In this document: positions 19,968-33,101 of the stretch, in pieces
Numbering within the stretch: the stretch's first letter is position 1
Layout of the letters: each line of letters starts with the position of its first letter
From: Callorhinus ursinus
Taxonomy: Eukaryota > Chordata > Mammalia > Carnivora > Otariidae
Assembly: GCF_003265705.1 (NCBI RefSeq)
Contig: NW_020312828.1
Span: 55,967,961-56,031,960, forward strand
Length of the DNA: 64,000 nt
Direction: 5' to 3'
The notes under the pieces: model-generated
Databases searched by the model: none
Told to the model about the DNA's origin: nothing
What the model saw: the letters and a program-made list of their open reading frames with translations, nothing else
Program-made: the position numbers and the translations under genes

Positions 19968-22900
19968 CAGATTGGATAAAAAAAAAAGACCTATCGATAT
20001 ACTGTCTGCAAGAGACTCATTTTAGACCCCAAGACAACTCCAGATTTAACATGATGGGGGAGAATTATTTACCATGTTAATGGACATCAAAAAAAGCTCA
20101 GGTGGCAATCCTTGTATAAGACAAATCAGATTTTAAACCAAAGACTATAATAAGACATGAGGAAACATACTATACCATACTTAATGGGTCTATGCAACAA
20201 GAAGATCTAACAATTGTAAATATTTGTGCCCCTAACATGGGAGCAGCCAATTATATAAGCCAATTAATAACAAAATCAAAGAAACACATCAACAATAATA
20301 CAATAATAGTACAGGACTTTAACGCCCCTCTCACTGCAATGGACAGACCATCTAAACAAAGACCAACAATGAAATAAGGGCTTTAAATGACACATTGGAC
20401 CAGATGGACTTCACATGTATATTCGGAACATTCCATCCCAAAGCAACAGAATACACATTCTTCTCTGGTGCACATGGAACATTCTCCAGAATAGATCACA
20501 CCCTGGGTCACAAATCAGGTCTCAACAAGTACCAAAAGTTTGGGATCATTCCCTGCATATTTTCAGACCACAGTGCTTTGAAACTCAAACTCAATCACAA
20601 GAGGAAAGTCGGAAAGAGCTCAAATACATGGAACCTAAAGAGCATCTTACTAAAGAATGAATGGATCAACCAGGAAATTAAAGAGGAATTAAAAATATTC
20701 ATGAAAACAAATGAAAATGAAAACACAACTTTTCAAAACCTTTGGGATGCAGCAAAAGTGGTCTTAAGAGGAAAGTAAAAGTATATAACAATACAAGTCT
20801 TACTCAAGAAACAAGAAAGGTCTCAAATACACAACCTAACCCTACACGTGAAGGAGCTGGAGAAAGAACAGCAAGTAAAGCCTAAGCCCAGCTGGAGTAG
20901 AGAAATAATAAAGATCAGAACAGAAATCAATGAAATAGAAACCAAAAGAACAGTAGAACAGATCAACAAAACTAGGAGTTTGTTCTTTGAAAGAATTAAT
21001 AAGATTGATAAACCCCTGGCCAGAATTTTCCAAAAGAAAAGAGAAAGGACCCAAATAAATAAAATAATGAATGAAAGAGGAGAGATCACAACCAACACCA
21101 AAGAAATACAAACAATTATAAGAACATATGTGCAACCATATGCCAACAAATTAGGCAATCTGGAAGAAATGGATGCATCCCTAGAGATGTATAAACTACC
21201 AAAACTGAAAAAGGAAGAAATAGAAAACCCGAACAGACCCATAACCAGCAAGGAAATTGAAGCTGTAATAAAAAATCTTTCAACAAACAAGAGCCCAGGC
21301 TCAGATGGTTTCCCAGGGTAATTCTACCAAACATTTAAAGAAGAATTAATACTTATTCTTCTCAAAGTGTTCCAACAAATAGAAATAGAAGGAAAACTTC
21401 CAAACCTGTTCTATGAGGCCAGCATTACCTTGATCCCAAAACCAGACAAAGACCCCATCAAAAAGGAGAATTACAGAACAATATCCCTGATAAACAAGAA
21501 TACCAAAATTCTCACCAAAATACTAACCATGGATCCAACAGTACATTAAAAGGATTATTCACCACAACCAAGTGGGATTCATTCCTGGGCTGCAAGGTTG
21601 GTTTAACATCTGCAAATTAAACAATGTAATACACTACATTAATAAAAGAAAGAACAAGAACCATTTAATCCTCTCATAGATACAGAAAAAGCAATTGACA
21701 AAGTACAGCATGCTTTCTTGATTAAAACTCTTCACAGTGTAGGGATAGAGGGTACATACCTCAGTATCATAAAGAGCCATCTATACAAAACCCAAAATGA
21801 ATTTCATTCTCAATGGGGAAAAACTGAGAGCTTTTCCCCTAAGGTCAGGAACACAGAAGAGATGTCACTATCACCATTGCTATTCAACATAGTACTAGAA
21901 GTCCTAGCCTCAGCATCAGACAACAAAAAGAAATAAAAGGCATCCAAATTGGCAAAGAAGTCAAACTCTCACTCTTTGGAGATGATATGATACTTTATGT
22001 GGAAAATCCAAAAGACTCCACCCCAAAACTGCTAGAACTCATACAGAAATTCAGTAAGTGGCAGGATATAAAATCAATGCACAGAAATCAGTTGCATTTC
22101 TATACACCAAGACAGAAGGAAAAGAAATTAAGAGGCGATCCCATTTACAGTTGCACCCAAAACCATAAGATACCTAGGAATAAACCTAACCAAAGAGGCA
22201 AAGAATCTGTACTCAGAAAACTATAAAATACTCAGGAAGGAAATTGAGGAAGACACAAAGAAATGGAAAAATGTCCCATGCTCATGGATTGGAAGAACAA
22301 ATATTGTGAAAATGTCAATGCTACCTAGAGCAAACTACACATTTAATGCAATCCCTATCAAAATAACATCAACTTTGTTCACAGAAATGGAACAGATAAT
22401 CCTAAAATTTGTATAGAACGAGAAAAGACCCCGAATAGCCAGAGGAATGTTGAAAAAAAAAAAGCAAAGCCAGTGGCATCACAATTCTAGACTTCAAGCA
22501 CTATTACAAAGCTGTCATCATCAAGACAGTATGGTATTGGCACAGAAACTGACACATAGAGCAATGGAACAGAATAGAGAGCCCAGAAATGGATCCTCAA
22601 CTCCATGGTCAACTAATCTTCGACAAAGCAGGAAAGAATGTCCAACGGACAAAAGACAGTCTCTTCAACAAATGGTGTTGGGAAAATTGGACAGCCACAT
22701 GCAGAAGAATGAAACTGGACCATTTTCTTACACCACACACAAAAATAGACTCAAAATGGATGAAAGAACTAATTGTGAGAGTGGAATCCATCAAAATCCT
22801 GGAGGAGAACACAGGCAGCAACCTCTTTGACCTCAGCTGCTGCAAATTCTTCCTACACACATCGCCAAAGGCAAAGGAAGCAAAGGCAAAAATGAACTAT

Positions 22901-23976
22901 TGGGACTTCATCTAGATAAAAAGTTGTTGTATAGCAAAGGAAACAGTCAACAAAACCAAAAGACCACTGACAGAATGGGAGAAGATATTTGCACATGACA
23001 TATCAGATAAAGGGCTAGTATCCAAAATTTATAAAGAACTTATCAAACTCAACACCCAAAGAACAAGTAATCCAATCAAGAAATGGGCAGAAGGCATGAA
23101 CAGACATTTCTGCAAAGAGGACATCCAAATGGCCAACAGACACATGCAAAAGTGTTCAAATTCACTGGGCATCAGGGAAATACAAATCAAAACCACAATG
23201 AGATACCACCTCACACCAGTCAGAATGGCTAAAATGAACAAGTCAGGAAACGACAGATTTTGGTTGGCAAAGATACAGAGAAAGGGGAACCCTCCTACAT
23301 TGTTGGTGGGTATGCAAGCTGGTGCAGCTACTCTGGAAAACAGTATGGATGTTCTTCAAAAAGTTGAAAATAGAGCTACCCTATGACCCAGCAATTGCAC
23401 TACTGGGTATTTTACCCCAAAGATACAAATGTAGTGATCCGAAGGGGCACGTGCACCGCAATGTTTATAGCAGCAATGTCCACAATAGCCAAACTATGAA
23501 AAGAGCACGGATGTCCATCAACAGATGAATGGATCAAGAAGTGGTGGTATATATATACAGTGGAATATTATGCATCCATCAAAAAATGAAATCTTGCCAT
23601 TTGCAGCGATGTGGTTGGAACTAGAGGGTATTATGCTAAGCGAAATAAGTCAATCAGAGAAAGACAAGTATCATATGATCTTACTGATATGTGGAATTTG
23701 AGAAACAAGGCAGAGGATCAGAGGGGAAGAGAGGAAAAAATGAAACAAGACAAAACCAGAGAGGGAGACAAACCATAAGAGACTCTTAATCTCAGGAAAC
23801 AAACTGAGGGTTGCTGGAGTGGAGGGGAATGGGAAGGATGGGGTGGCTGGGTGATGGACACTGGGGAGGGTATGTGCTATGGTGAGCCCTATTAATTGTG
23901 TAAGATTGATGAATCACAGACCTGTATCCCTGGTACCCCTGAAACAAATAATGCATTATATGTTAATTAAAAAAAA
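19968..23976 (+). mobile_element. L1 LINE, sense, 5'-truncated in the endonuclease
   Basis: Begins inside the ORF2 endonuclease and runs through RT and the C-terminus to a 3'UTR, ending in a short A tail ('GTTAATTAAAAAAAA'). The TSD is imperfect (14 of 17): ATTTAACCACCCTATAT at 19951-19967 against AATTATCCACCCTAAAT at 23975-23991. The 3' 1.85 kb is nearly identical, in opposite orientation, to the L1 at 47822-49679. The polyadenylation-side 3'UTR carries the G-rich run 'GGAATGGGAAGGATGGGG'. Confidence 0.95.
19985..23700 (+). pseudogene. L1 ORF2 pseudogene (endonuclease-less N-terminus, altered FADD)
   Basis: Frames show the endonuclease C-terminal half ('EDLTIVNICAPNMGAANYI', 'THGTFSRIDHTLGHKSGLN'-like). 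The linker follows, with 'EINEIETKRTVEQINKTRSL' and 'RPITSKEIEAVIKNLSTNKS' in 20848-21321. Then come early RT ('[20 protein letters not shown]'), palm and C-terminus. The catalytic FADD box reads FGDD (21975-21986), a change of alanine to glycine. Stops occur after 'PGSDGFPG', at 21549 and in several later places. The middle is not deleted as in the neighbouring L1, so the two are separate insertions. Confidence 0.9.
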
Positions 23977-23991
23977 TTATCCACCCTAAAT

Positions 23992-26900
23992 TTCAGTATG
24001 GTCTCAATGGAAATTTTTCTCAAAAATAATTCTTCTCTTTCTTTTTAATTTATATTCACCAATTAGTTATCTCTTTCATTTCACTTCCAGCCATTTCATG
24101 AAATTTTTGCCAAGTGCCATGTGTTTAAATTCAAAAGTACCTTAAATTTTGTGTTAATGGAGCTGAACTCCATGAAATTAATAGACATAACATTTACTTT
24201 ATAATCATTATTACAATGGCCACTTTTGTGAATGGTACAATAAATTATGTGTGATGAATAGAGCCTTACCTAAATGCTTATGAAGAAACATATTTCTCTA
24301 TTCCAGTATATATAAAATCAATCCCAAAATTGCATTAGAAGTAGAGATTTTTTAATTAGAATAGACCTATACAAAAATAAGTTCTTTTTTTTGGAGCTCA
24401 CATATATTTTTCATAATGATAGGGTAAGCATAATGTAATCATAAATTCTGATATCTGATGTCACATTGATAGAGATGGCCAGTTTTTCTTAAACTTGACA
24501 TATTCTTTTCTCCCAGGTTTCTAAGTTTATGAAGTCATTTTCTTCCAAAAGTAGGTTAAAATCTATTCTTTTTATATGGTTCTTCAATGTGCGAACACTA
24601 TTTTATAGTAATTTGGACAGCTTCCTTTTCCGTTAATATACAGTTATAAAGAGATTACTTTTTAAAATATTTAAACCAATATTCTTTTCGAAGTTTAGAC
24701 TATTGACCATATTAGTTCCCCTACAATAGAAAGATTCTCTCCAGAACAAAGAATCACCTGAGAATTTTCTTTCTCTACAAATGTGCTTAACTCTTATTAA
24801 CTCAATTCTTCTTCAAATGCTGTTCTTACTGAGTGAGAGATTTAGGCATTGGCAGGAATACTGAGTGTAATAGTTTCATAATTCCTTTTTAAAAAATGTT
24901 ATAAAGGCATATCCTTATTTATTCACAACACATATTGATGCAATTACTAAATAAGATGGTCACTGTTTTATTTTTCCCACCCTTAGTATAAAGGCTAAGA
25001 GTTATTTATACTGGGCCACTTCATTTTATTACCAGCTTCATCAGCCAAACAAGTGGTTGATTTCAGGGTAATTATATTAAAAAAAAACAACAAACCATTT
25101 TTATGACTTCCTAAAGTTGCTAGAAATACAGCAGACTAAAAAAGCCTCATTGCATTTCATATGTTGAGTAGTTTGGTAGGCTCAATCACTACCTGACAAA
25201 CTGTTTTGCCAATTTCTGAGGAAGTGAACTGACTTCTCTGCCTCAGCAAATGTAAAATTTATTGTATGCTATAAAACTTTAGTGGAATACTAGATTAATT
25301 AAAATCTTTAATGTTAAATATGCCACAACTATGATCTATAGCAAAAGAAATCCAGAGGTAAATACTAAATATAGAAATAAACTAATTCCTTGTAGCATAT
25401 TATAAATATAAAGATAAGAAAACGAGATAAATATTTTATTCTTAAAGTTTCTAATATTTGCTTTTTAAATTTGATTCAGTCAAGAAGTCCTTTTTGTTGT
25501 TGTTGACTCAAGAGAACTATAATGCTGATTTTTATTTTTTTCTTTTCATCATTGTAATCTTTTACCATAAAGAGTGCTTTAACACTCAAAACATATACCT
25601 CGACATATCTATGTGTGAGACATTTCAACACTACCTCAATATATCTATAAAATATATGATTTTTCAATATATGTATTTTACAGATTTATTACTGAGCATA
25701 TAAGATAGAGCATGTTCACTTCTTTATTTTACATTGCTCTTGATTCCTGGATTTAAAAAAAAAAATTGTTCCAATAATATCTATTGATGCCTAGAGAGAG
25801 ATAAAAATACCTAATTGTTCATGATAGGATAACTTCCATGATCATAAGTACATGTAACACTTATTAAGACTCTACCAAGAAATAAAATAGAAGTATGATT
25901 TCAAAATCACCTTACAAGTAGTTGACTGTGTATAATTAGAAAAAAAGAAGTTTACAATATCTGACTATAACTGAGAAGAATGAATTTGAAAATAACTTTA
26001 TTAATCATTATGGAAGTGTTTTAATATTTAAAATCTACTTATAACAAATATTTGTCATTCTTAATGTGATGTAAACTCTTCTAATATGATTAAACATATC
26101 CATCACAATAACAGGCAAACAATAATAGACTAATAATAGTATCCTCCAACACCAACAAAATTACGAAGAAAAGTGGCAACCTGATGAGAAGTGACTAATG
26201 TGATCTGACCGGATTTCTTTCTTTTTCTCTTGTTGCTTTTACAGGTTATTTTTCCTTTACTCAAGGGAATAGAATAGATGACATGAAAAATATCAGTTAT
26301 AACTCAGAATGTAACACTGACTTTGTGATTGAAGCTTCAATCCATTTAAGCAGATAATCTTTCATAGAAATAGCCATCCTTTAATTTTTAAATTTCTCAA
26401 CAGAATTCTATTCATTCCAGGTTTATGGAATATGCTTATAAGTGATTACTGTTTTTCTCCTTTATCACATTAGCTTTCTTAGTTTATAAATGGTTTAACT
26501 GTTGTAGCATTATGTAGTCAAAGGATTGGGCATTATCATGTACATAAATTAGTTTATTCATATAGAGGTTTCAATATAATCTTAAAATTCTGGAAAATTA
26601 AAGAAACTTAAAAGTAACTTGGAAAACAACATAAAACAGGCACCGTAGGAAAAACTTTAACACTGAATGCAAAAAGAACTAGGGATGACCTTGGCCTCTG
26701 GTTATAATAGGAAATGCACAAATGGTCATCAATTAAATTTATGTGGATAATATTTTTGTTTATTTGGTATGTGTGTATGTCTAAAAGTGTTTAAGAACAT
26801 ACTTGGTCAAGAGCAACTTCTGGTATCTAGATCCTTACATAATAATAGGAATTTTATTTAAAAGTCAAGCAAAACATTAGATCTAATATGTCCATTCAAA

Positions 26901-27103
26901 TAATGGTCTATCCTTTCTTCTACCAGTTAGTTTCTTCCTTCTTCCTGCTTGCAGAGAGGTCCTATCCACAAAGTCCAATCCTTATTAGCACAGTGCATTG
27001 CCACAATACTACACTGTGCTACCCACTTCTTGAGGCCAACAGATCATTAACAATAGAGTATATACACACTGTACACAAATGTGTATCATTACTCACATTC
27101 ATA
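23992..27103. other. Repeat-poor stretch, 3.1 kb
   Basis: No SINE, recent LINE or LTR was recognised; AT-rich throughout. The part at about 24920-25260 is less biased and has no repeat signature, so it may be conserved non-coding sequence. The small frames at 25458-25703 and 26888-27145 have no identifiable domain. Confidence 0.45.
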
Positions 27104-27605
27104 TCCTTGTTTTTCTCTTTTTTCTTTAATTCCAGTATAGGATAACATACAATATTATATTAGTTTCAGATATACAATATAGTGATTCAGCAATTCTATA
27201 ATTTACTCAGTGCTCAATGTGATGTTTAATCTTAATTCCCTTCAAATAGTTAACGCATTCCACCGACCTCCTCTTGGTAACCATCAATTTATTCTCTATT
27301 AGTTGAGTCATCTCTTTTTTTTCTTTCTTTTTATTTGTTCATTTTTTATGTCCCTTAAATTCTACAATACATGGTATTTCTTTCTCTGACTTATTTCACT
27401 TAGAATTATACTCTCTAGATCCATTCATGTTGTTGCAAACGGGCAAGATTTCATTCTTTATATGGCTGAGTAATATTCCAGTGTGTGTGCATGTACCACA
27501 TCTTTATCCATTTATCAATTGATGGACACCTGGGCTGCTTCCATAATTTGGGTGTTATAAATAGGCTGCAATAAATATAGGGGTGCATATATCTTTTCAA
27601 AATAG

Positions 27606-27695
27606 TGTTTCATATTCTTTGGGTAGATACACAGTAGTGGAATTACTATATGTTTCATATTCTTTGGGTAGATACACAGTAGTGGAATTACTATA
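27606..27695. repeat. Perfect 45-bp tandem duplication inside old L1
   Basis: Two adjacent identical 45-bp units (27606-27650, 27651-27695) starting TGTTTCATATTC and ending GGAATTACTATA. On the minus strand this repeats the '[15 protein letters not shown]' segment in frame. Since the host L1 is heavily diverged, identity between units indicates a later local duplication. Confidence 0.97.
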
Positions 27696-29919
27696 TAATT
27701 TTTTTGAGGAACGTCCATACTGTTTTCCACAGGAGCTGTACCAGTTTGCATTCCCACCAACAGTGCATGAATGTTCCTTTTTCTCCAAATCCACCAACTT
27801 CTTGTTTCTTGTGTTTTTTTTTTTTTTTAATTTTACCCATTGTGACAGTTCTGAGGTGATATCTATGCCTTGTGGTCTTGAGCCTTGAGTTGCATTTCCC
27901 TATGATTAGTGATATTGAGCATTTTTTCATGTTTTTCTTGGCCATTTGTATGTCTTCTCTGGAGAAAAGCTGTTCATATCTTCCGCCCATTTTTTTATTG
28001 TACTATGTTTTTCTTGGTGTTGAGGCATACAAGTTCTTTATATATTTTGGATACCAACCCTTTATCAGATCATTTGCAAATATCTTTGCCCATTCTGTAG
28101 GTTGTCTTTTAGTTTTGTTGGTCATTTCCTTTGCTGTGCAGAAGCTTTTTATTTTGATGTAGTCCCAACAGTTTTATTTTTGTTTCCCTTGCCTCAGGAG
28201 ACATATCTAGAAAAATATTGCTTATGCTGATGTCGGAGAGATTACTGCCTGTATTCCCTTCTAGGATTTTAATGGTTTCAAGTCTCACATTCAGGTCTTT
28301 AATCTACTTTAAGTTTATTTTTATGTATGGTATAAGAAAGTGGTCTAGTTTTATTCTTTTGCAAGAAGCTGTCCAGTATTCTCAACACCATTTGTTGAAC
28401 TATCATTTTCCCATTGCATATTCTTGCCTCCTTTGTTGAAGGTTAAATGGCCATATAATTGTGGTTTTATTTTTGTGCTGTATATCCTTTTTCATTGGTC
28501 TATGTGCCTATTTTTGTGCCAGTACCATACTGTTTTGATTACAACAGATTTGTAATATAACTTGAAATATCAGATTTTGGTATCTCCCGTTTTCTTCTTT
28601 TTCAAGATTGCATTGACTATTTGGGTCTTCTGTTGTTCTGTACAAATTTTAGGATTATTTGTTCTAGTTTAGTGAAAAATGTTGTTGAAATTTTGATAGT
28701 GATTGCATTAAATCTGTAGATTGTTTTGGGTAGTCCAGACATTTTAACATTGTTTTCTTCCATTTTATGAGCATGGAATCTCTTTCTATTTGTTTGTGTT
28801 GCCTTAATTTCTTTCAACAGTGTTTTATAGTTTTCAGAGTACAGGTCTGTTAACTCCTTGGTTAAGTTTATTCCTATGTATTTTATTATTTTGGGTGTGA
28901 TTATAAATAGGATTGTTTTCTTATTTTCTCTTTACCTCAGTATTACTGTGTAGAAATGCAACAGATTTCTATATATTGATTTTGTATCCTACAGCCTTGG
29001 TGAATTCATTTATCACTTCCAGTAGTTTTTTGGTGGTCTTTAGGGTTTTCTTTATATGTTATTGTGTCATCTGCAGATAATGAAAGTTTTACATCTTCCT
29101 TACCAATTTAGGTGTCTTTTATTCCTTTTTCTTGTCTGATTGCTGTGGATAGGACTTCCAGTACTACGTTGAATAAAAGTGGTGAGAGTGGACATTTTTG
29201 TGTTGTTCCTGACCTTCAGGGAAAAACTCTCAGTTTCTTAATTATTGAATATTATATTAGCTGTGGGTTTCTAATAGATGGCCTTTATTATGTTGAGGTA
29301 TGTTTCCTCTAAACTGACTCCATTGAAGGTTTTATCATGGATGGGTGTTGTGTTTTGTCAAATGCTTTTTCTGCAACTATTGAAATGATTATATGGTTTT
29401 TATACTTTTGTTTGTTGATGTGATGTATCACATTAATTGATTTGCATATATTGGATTACCTTGCATCCCAAGAGATCCCACTTGACTATGGTGAATGATT
29501 TTTTTTAATGTATTGTTTGATTTGGTTTGAGAATTTTTGCAACTATATTCATCAGAGATGTTGGCCTATCATTCTCTTTTTTAGTAATGCCTTTTATCTG
29601 CTTTTGGTATCAGGTTAATGCTGACCTCATAGAATGAATTTGGAAGGTTTTTTCCTTCTATTTTTTGGAATAGTTTGAGAAGAAGAAATGAACTATTCTT
29701 TAAATGTTTGGTAGAATTCATCTGTGAAGTCATCTGGTCCTGGACTTTTTTTTGTGGAGAGTTTTTTGATTATTGATTCAATTTCATTGCTGGTAATCAG
29801 TGTGTTCTAATTTTCTATTTATTTTTTTCCTGATTGAGTTTTGGGATTTTATGTTTCTAGCAATTTATCCTTTTCTTCTAGGCTGTCCAAGTTATTGTAA
29901 TTTTTCATAATATTCTCTT

Positions 29920-29933
29920 TTTTAAAAAAATAT

Positions 29934-29973
<40 letters not shown>

Positions 29974-30138
29974 GAAAGAGAGAGAGACAGCATGAGTGGG
30001 TGTGAGGGGAGGAGCAGAGAAAGAGGGAGAAGCAGACTCCCCACTGAGGACCCTGATGTGGAGCTTGATCCTGGGACCCCGAAATCATGATCCAAGCTGA
30101 CGGCAGACACTTAACCAACTGAGCCACCCTGGCAGCCC
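29920..30138 (-). mobile_element. Can-SINE, antisense, expanded TTTA tail
   Basis: Antisense SINE with an (ATTT)n tail at about 29930-29972, an 'AAGAAAGAGAGAGAGAC' purine tract, 'AATCATGATCCAAG' and 'CTGAGCCACCCTGGC'. The TSD is CATAATATTCTCTT (29906-29919) against CATAGTATTCTCTT (30139-30152). It is nested in the L1 ORF2 relic. Confidence 0.95.
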
Positions 30139-31739
30139 CATAGTATTCTCTTAAAATCCTTTGTATTTCTGTGGTATCAGTTGTTATTTCTCCTCTTTCA
30201 TTTCTGATTTTTATTTGATATTTAATTTTCTCCCTCTCTCTCTCTTGCTTTTTTTTTTTTTTCTGAGTCTAGCTAAATGTTTATCAATTTTGTTGATCTT
30301 TTCAAAGACCAGCTCCTGGTTTCATGGATCTGTTCTATTGGTTTTGTTTTGTTTGTACTTTGTTTATTTCATTCCCCTTATTGGTTTTGGGTTTTGTTTA
30401 TTCTTTGTTTTCTAGCTCCTTTAGGTGTAAGGTTAGGTTATTTATTTGAGATTTTTCTTGCTTCTTGAGGTAGACTTTAAACTCTCCCATTAGAATGGCT
30501 TGTGCTGCATCTCAAAGATTTTGGATCTTTGTTTTTTTTTATTTTCCTTTGTCTCCATGTATTTTTAAATTTCCTCTTTGATATATTGGTTGACCAATTC
30601 ATTGTTTAGTAGGTTTTATTAAGCCTACATGTATTTGTGTTCTTTCCAGATTTTTTTTTTTGTGGTGATCTAATTTCATAACATTATGGTCAGAAAAGAT
30701 GAATGCTATGACTTTTTTTTTTTTTTTAATTCATTGAGACTTGTTTTGTGGCCTGATATGATCTAATCTGGAGAATGTTCCATGTTCACTTGAGAAGAAT
30801 GTCTATGCTCTTTTGGGATGGAATGTTCTGGATATCTGTTAGATCCATCTGGTCCAGTGTGCTATTCAAAGGCACGGTTCCATGTTGATTTCTGTTTGAT
30901 CTATCCATTGATGTAAGTGGGGTGTTAAAGTTCCCTATTATTGTATAACTATCAATTACTTCCTTCATTTTTGTCATTGTTTTATGTATTTGGGTACTCC
31001 CATGTTGGGTGCATAAATATTTACAATTACTGTATCTTGTTGGATTGTTTCCTTTATGATTATGTAGTTTCCTTTTTTGTCTCTTTTTACCATCTTTGTT
31101 TTAAAGTCTATTTTGTCCAGTGTTAAGTATTGCTACCCTGACTTTCTTTTAACTTTCATTTGCATGATAAATGCTTTTCCATCCCTTTACTTTAAATCTA
31201 CAGTGTCTTTATGGCTATAATGAATCTCTCATAGGCAGCATACAAATGGGTCTTGCTTTTTCATCTCTTCTGCCCCCAAGTCTTTTGATTGGAGTGCTTA
31301 CTCCACTTACATCAAAGTAATTATTGATAGGGATGTACTCATTGCAATTTTATTACTTGTTTTATGATTGTTTTTGGAGTTCTCTGTTTCTTTCTTTCCT
31401 CGGCCTATTCTCTCATGGTTTGTTGCCTTTCTTTAGCTATTTACTTGGATTTTTTCCTCTTTATTTTTTCCATATTTATTATTGGGTTTTGATTTGTGGT
31501 TACCATTAAGTTTGTAATAACATCTTACGTACACAGTTATCTATATTAAGTTGAGGGTTGTTTAAGTTTGACCCAGTCTTTATTCCTCTGCCCCCATATT
31601 TTAGGAATATGTTGTCATACTTTATTTCCTTTTATTTTGTTAATCCCTTGACTGATTTTTATAGATTTAATTTTACAGCTTTTGTGCTTCCTACTTTTTT
31701 TACTCCTGCTTGTGGTCATTCCTTTCCACTCAAAGTGTT

Positions 31740-32340
31740 CCTTTAATATTTCTTGTAGGGCTGGTTTAATGGTGACAAATTCCTTTAACTTTTGTTTGTC
31801 TGGCAATATCTTTAGCTCTCCTATTCTGAATGATAGTCGCTGGATAGAGTATTCTTGGCTGCAGTTTTTTTCTTTCTATCTTTTGGCGCTCTCGTCTGGC
31901 CTGCAAAGTTTCTGTTGAAAAATCTGCTGATAGCCTTATGGGGTTTCCCTTGTATGTAACTGTTTTTTTTTCTTTTGCTACGTTTAAAATTTTCTCTTTA
32001 TCACTACTTTTTGCCATTTTAGGTGTTTTTTTTTTTTTTTTTTTTTGGAGGGTGGAAGGGCAGCGGGAGAGGGAGAGAGAGAATCTTAAGCAGCCTCCAT
32101 ACCCAACATCAAGCCTGATGGAGGGGCTTGTTCTCACAACCCTGAGATTATAACCTGAGCCAAAATCAAGAGTTGGATGCTTAATTGACTGAGCCACCCA
32201 GGTGCCATTTTAATTTACTTTAATTTTTTGCCACTGAATTACTATGTGTCTTAGTGCAGACCTCCTTGGGTTGATTTTGCTGGGGGATCTCTGTGCCTCC
32301 TGGATCTGGATTTCTGTTTCCTTCTCCAGATTTCAGTCAT
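31740..32340 (-). pseudogene. L1 ORF1 pseudogene, antisense, N-terminal half missing
   Basis: The C-terminal domain is readable on the minus strand: 'TVTYKGNPIRLSADFSTETL', 'LQPRILYPA', 'DKQKLKEFVTIKPALQEILK'. A SINE (32022-32202) splits it, and on its far side 'IQIQEAQRSP' continues ORF1. Beyond about 32340 the sequence is already 5'UTR, so the coiled-coil half appears to be deleted. Confidence 0.8.
32022..32202 (-). mobile_element. Can-SINE (older type), antisense
   Basis: Starts with a 20-nt T run and ends 'TGACTGAGCCACCCAGG'. It has the older 'AAAATCAAGAGTTGGATG' head segment (reverse of the 'ACTCTTGATTTTGGCT' form). TSD TGCCATTTTA at 32012-32021 and 32203-32212. Confidence 0.92.
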
Positions 32341-33101
32341 ACGTTGATAGCAAGTTTTGCTGGGTCTGCTGTGTGAGGGGTCCTGGAGCTGAGGACTGAC
32401 TGGAGGGGACATAGGCTCAGGAGAAAACATTGGTGTGGCATGCTGTTAGCAAGTTCCATAGTGAGAGGTGGTGCCATGCTGGTTCCTGCAGGTGTCCCTA
32501 TACTTATGCCAGGGAGCAGGAGAAGGAAATGGCGCCCACCAGCTCCTTTGTTCCTGGAGAGGTTTCTCAATGATCCCTGCCCCTCCAGTATGTGTTCTGA
32601 GACCAGTAAATAAATTCCTTCCTGTATTCCCCAGGTGTTTTTCTGCTTCTATGCTGAATGTCTGAGGGGCTGTTTGTTGTGTGGTCTAAGGGTAGGGACT
32701 CAGTTTCCTCTCACCCTCTGGTTCTCCAAGGAGCCTGCTGATTTTTAATATTACAGGTGTTAAGCCCTGTTGTTTGTAAGAACTTGCAAAATTTAGCCCC
32801 TCTTGTTTTCAGAGCCAAGACCCTGTTTCTCTCCTTTCTACATTCCCATGGTGTTCTTCCCTCCTGTGGACTGTCCACCAGTCCTATAACTCCTGACCAT
32901 GACTCCACCCTTCCTACCTTCTTAAATGTGGCCTCTTGTCTACATTTAGGTGTGGAGAGTTTGTTCTGTCAGTCTCAGGTGGTTTTTCTGGCCATTGACA
33001 ATGATGTGGCTATTATCTAGTTGTATCCGTGGGAGGAGGTGAGCTTAGAGTCCTCCTATTCTACCATCTTCTCCAGAAGTCCTCTCCTTGTCTTTCTTTT
33101 T

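Larger units (their letters stand above)
27400..31620 (-). pseudogene. L1 ORF2 pseudogene, antisense
   Basis: Minus-strand fragments give endonuclease ('TIIGNFNTPLTSMDRSN' at 30786-30977), the thumb/linker region ('[21 protein letters not shown]' at 28617-28817) and the C-terminus with '[20 protein letters not shown]' at 27691-27990. Numerous stops, frameshifts and a SINE at 29920 interrupt it. Typical of an L1M-age relic. Confidence 0.88.
27118..33083 (-). mobile_element. L1 LINE, antisense, near full span, old
   Basis: From right to left the element reads 5'UTR (33083 to about 32340), ORF1 (about 32340-31740), ORF2 (about 31600-27400) and 3'UTR (to about 27118). The L1 start is seen in reverse at 33060-33080 ('TACCATCTTCTCCAGAAG'). 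A likely TSD, TCCTTGTYTTTCT, occurs at 27104-27116 and 33084-33096. Two antisense SINEs (29920, 32022) and a 45-bp tandem duplication (27606) lie inside. Decay is heavy; no long ORF survives. Net of SINEs it is about 5.6 kb. Confidence 0.92.

Noticed and set aside
20848..21321. 157-codon plus-strand frame as a host gene
   Set aside because: It is the linker and early RT region of L1 ORF2, flanked by frame breaks, within a TSD-bounded L1.
23096..23386. 96-residue frame repeated nearly identically at 48407-48697 as a conserved small protein
   Set aside because: Both are L1 ORF2 C-terminal sequence from two copies of one subfamily; similarity reflects shared L1 ancestry, not a gene pair.
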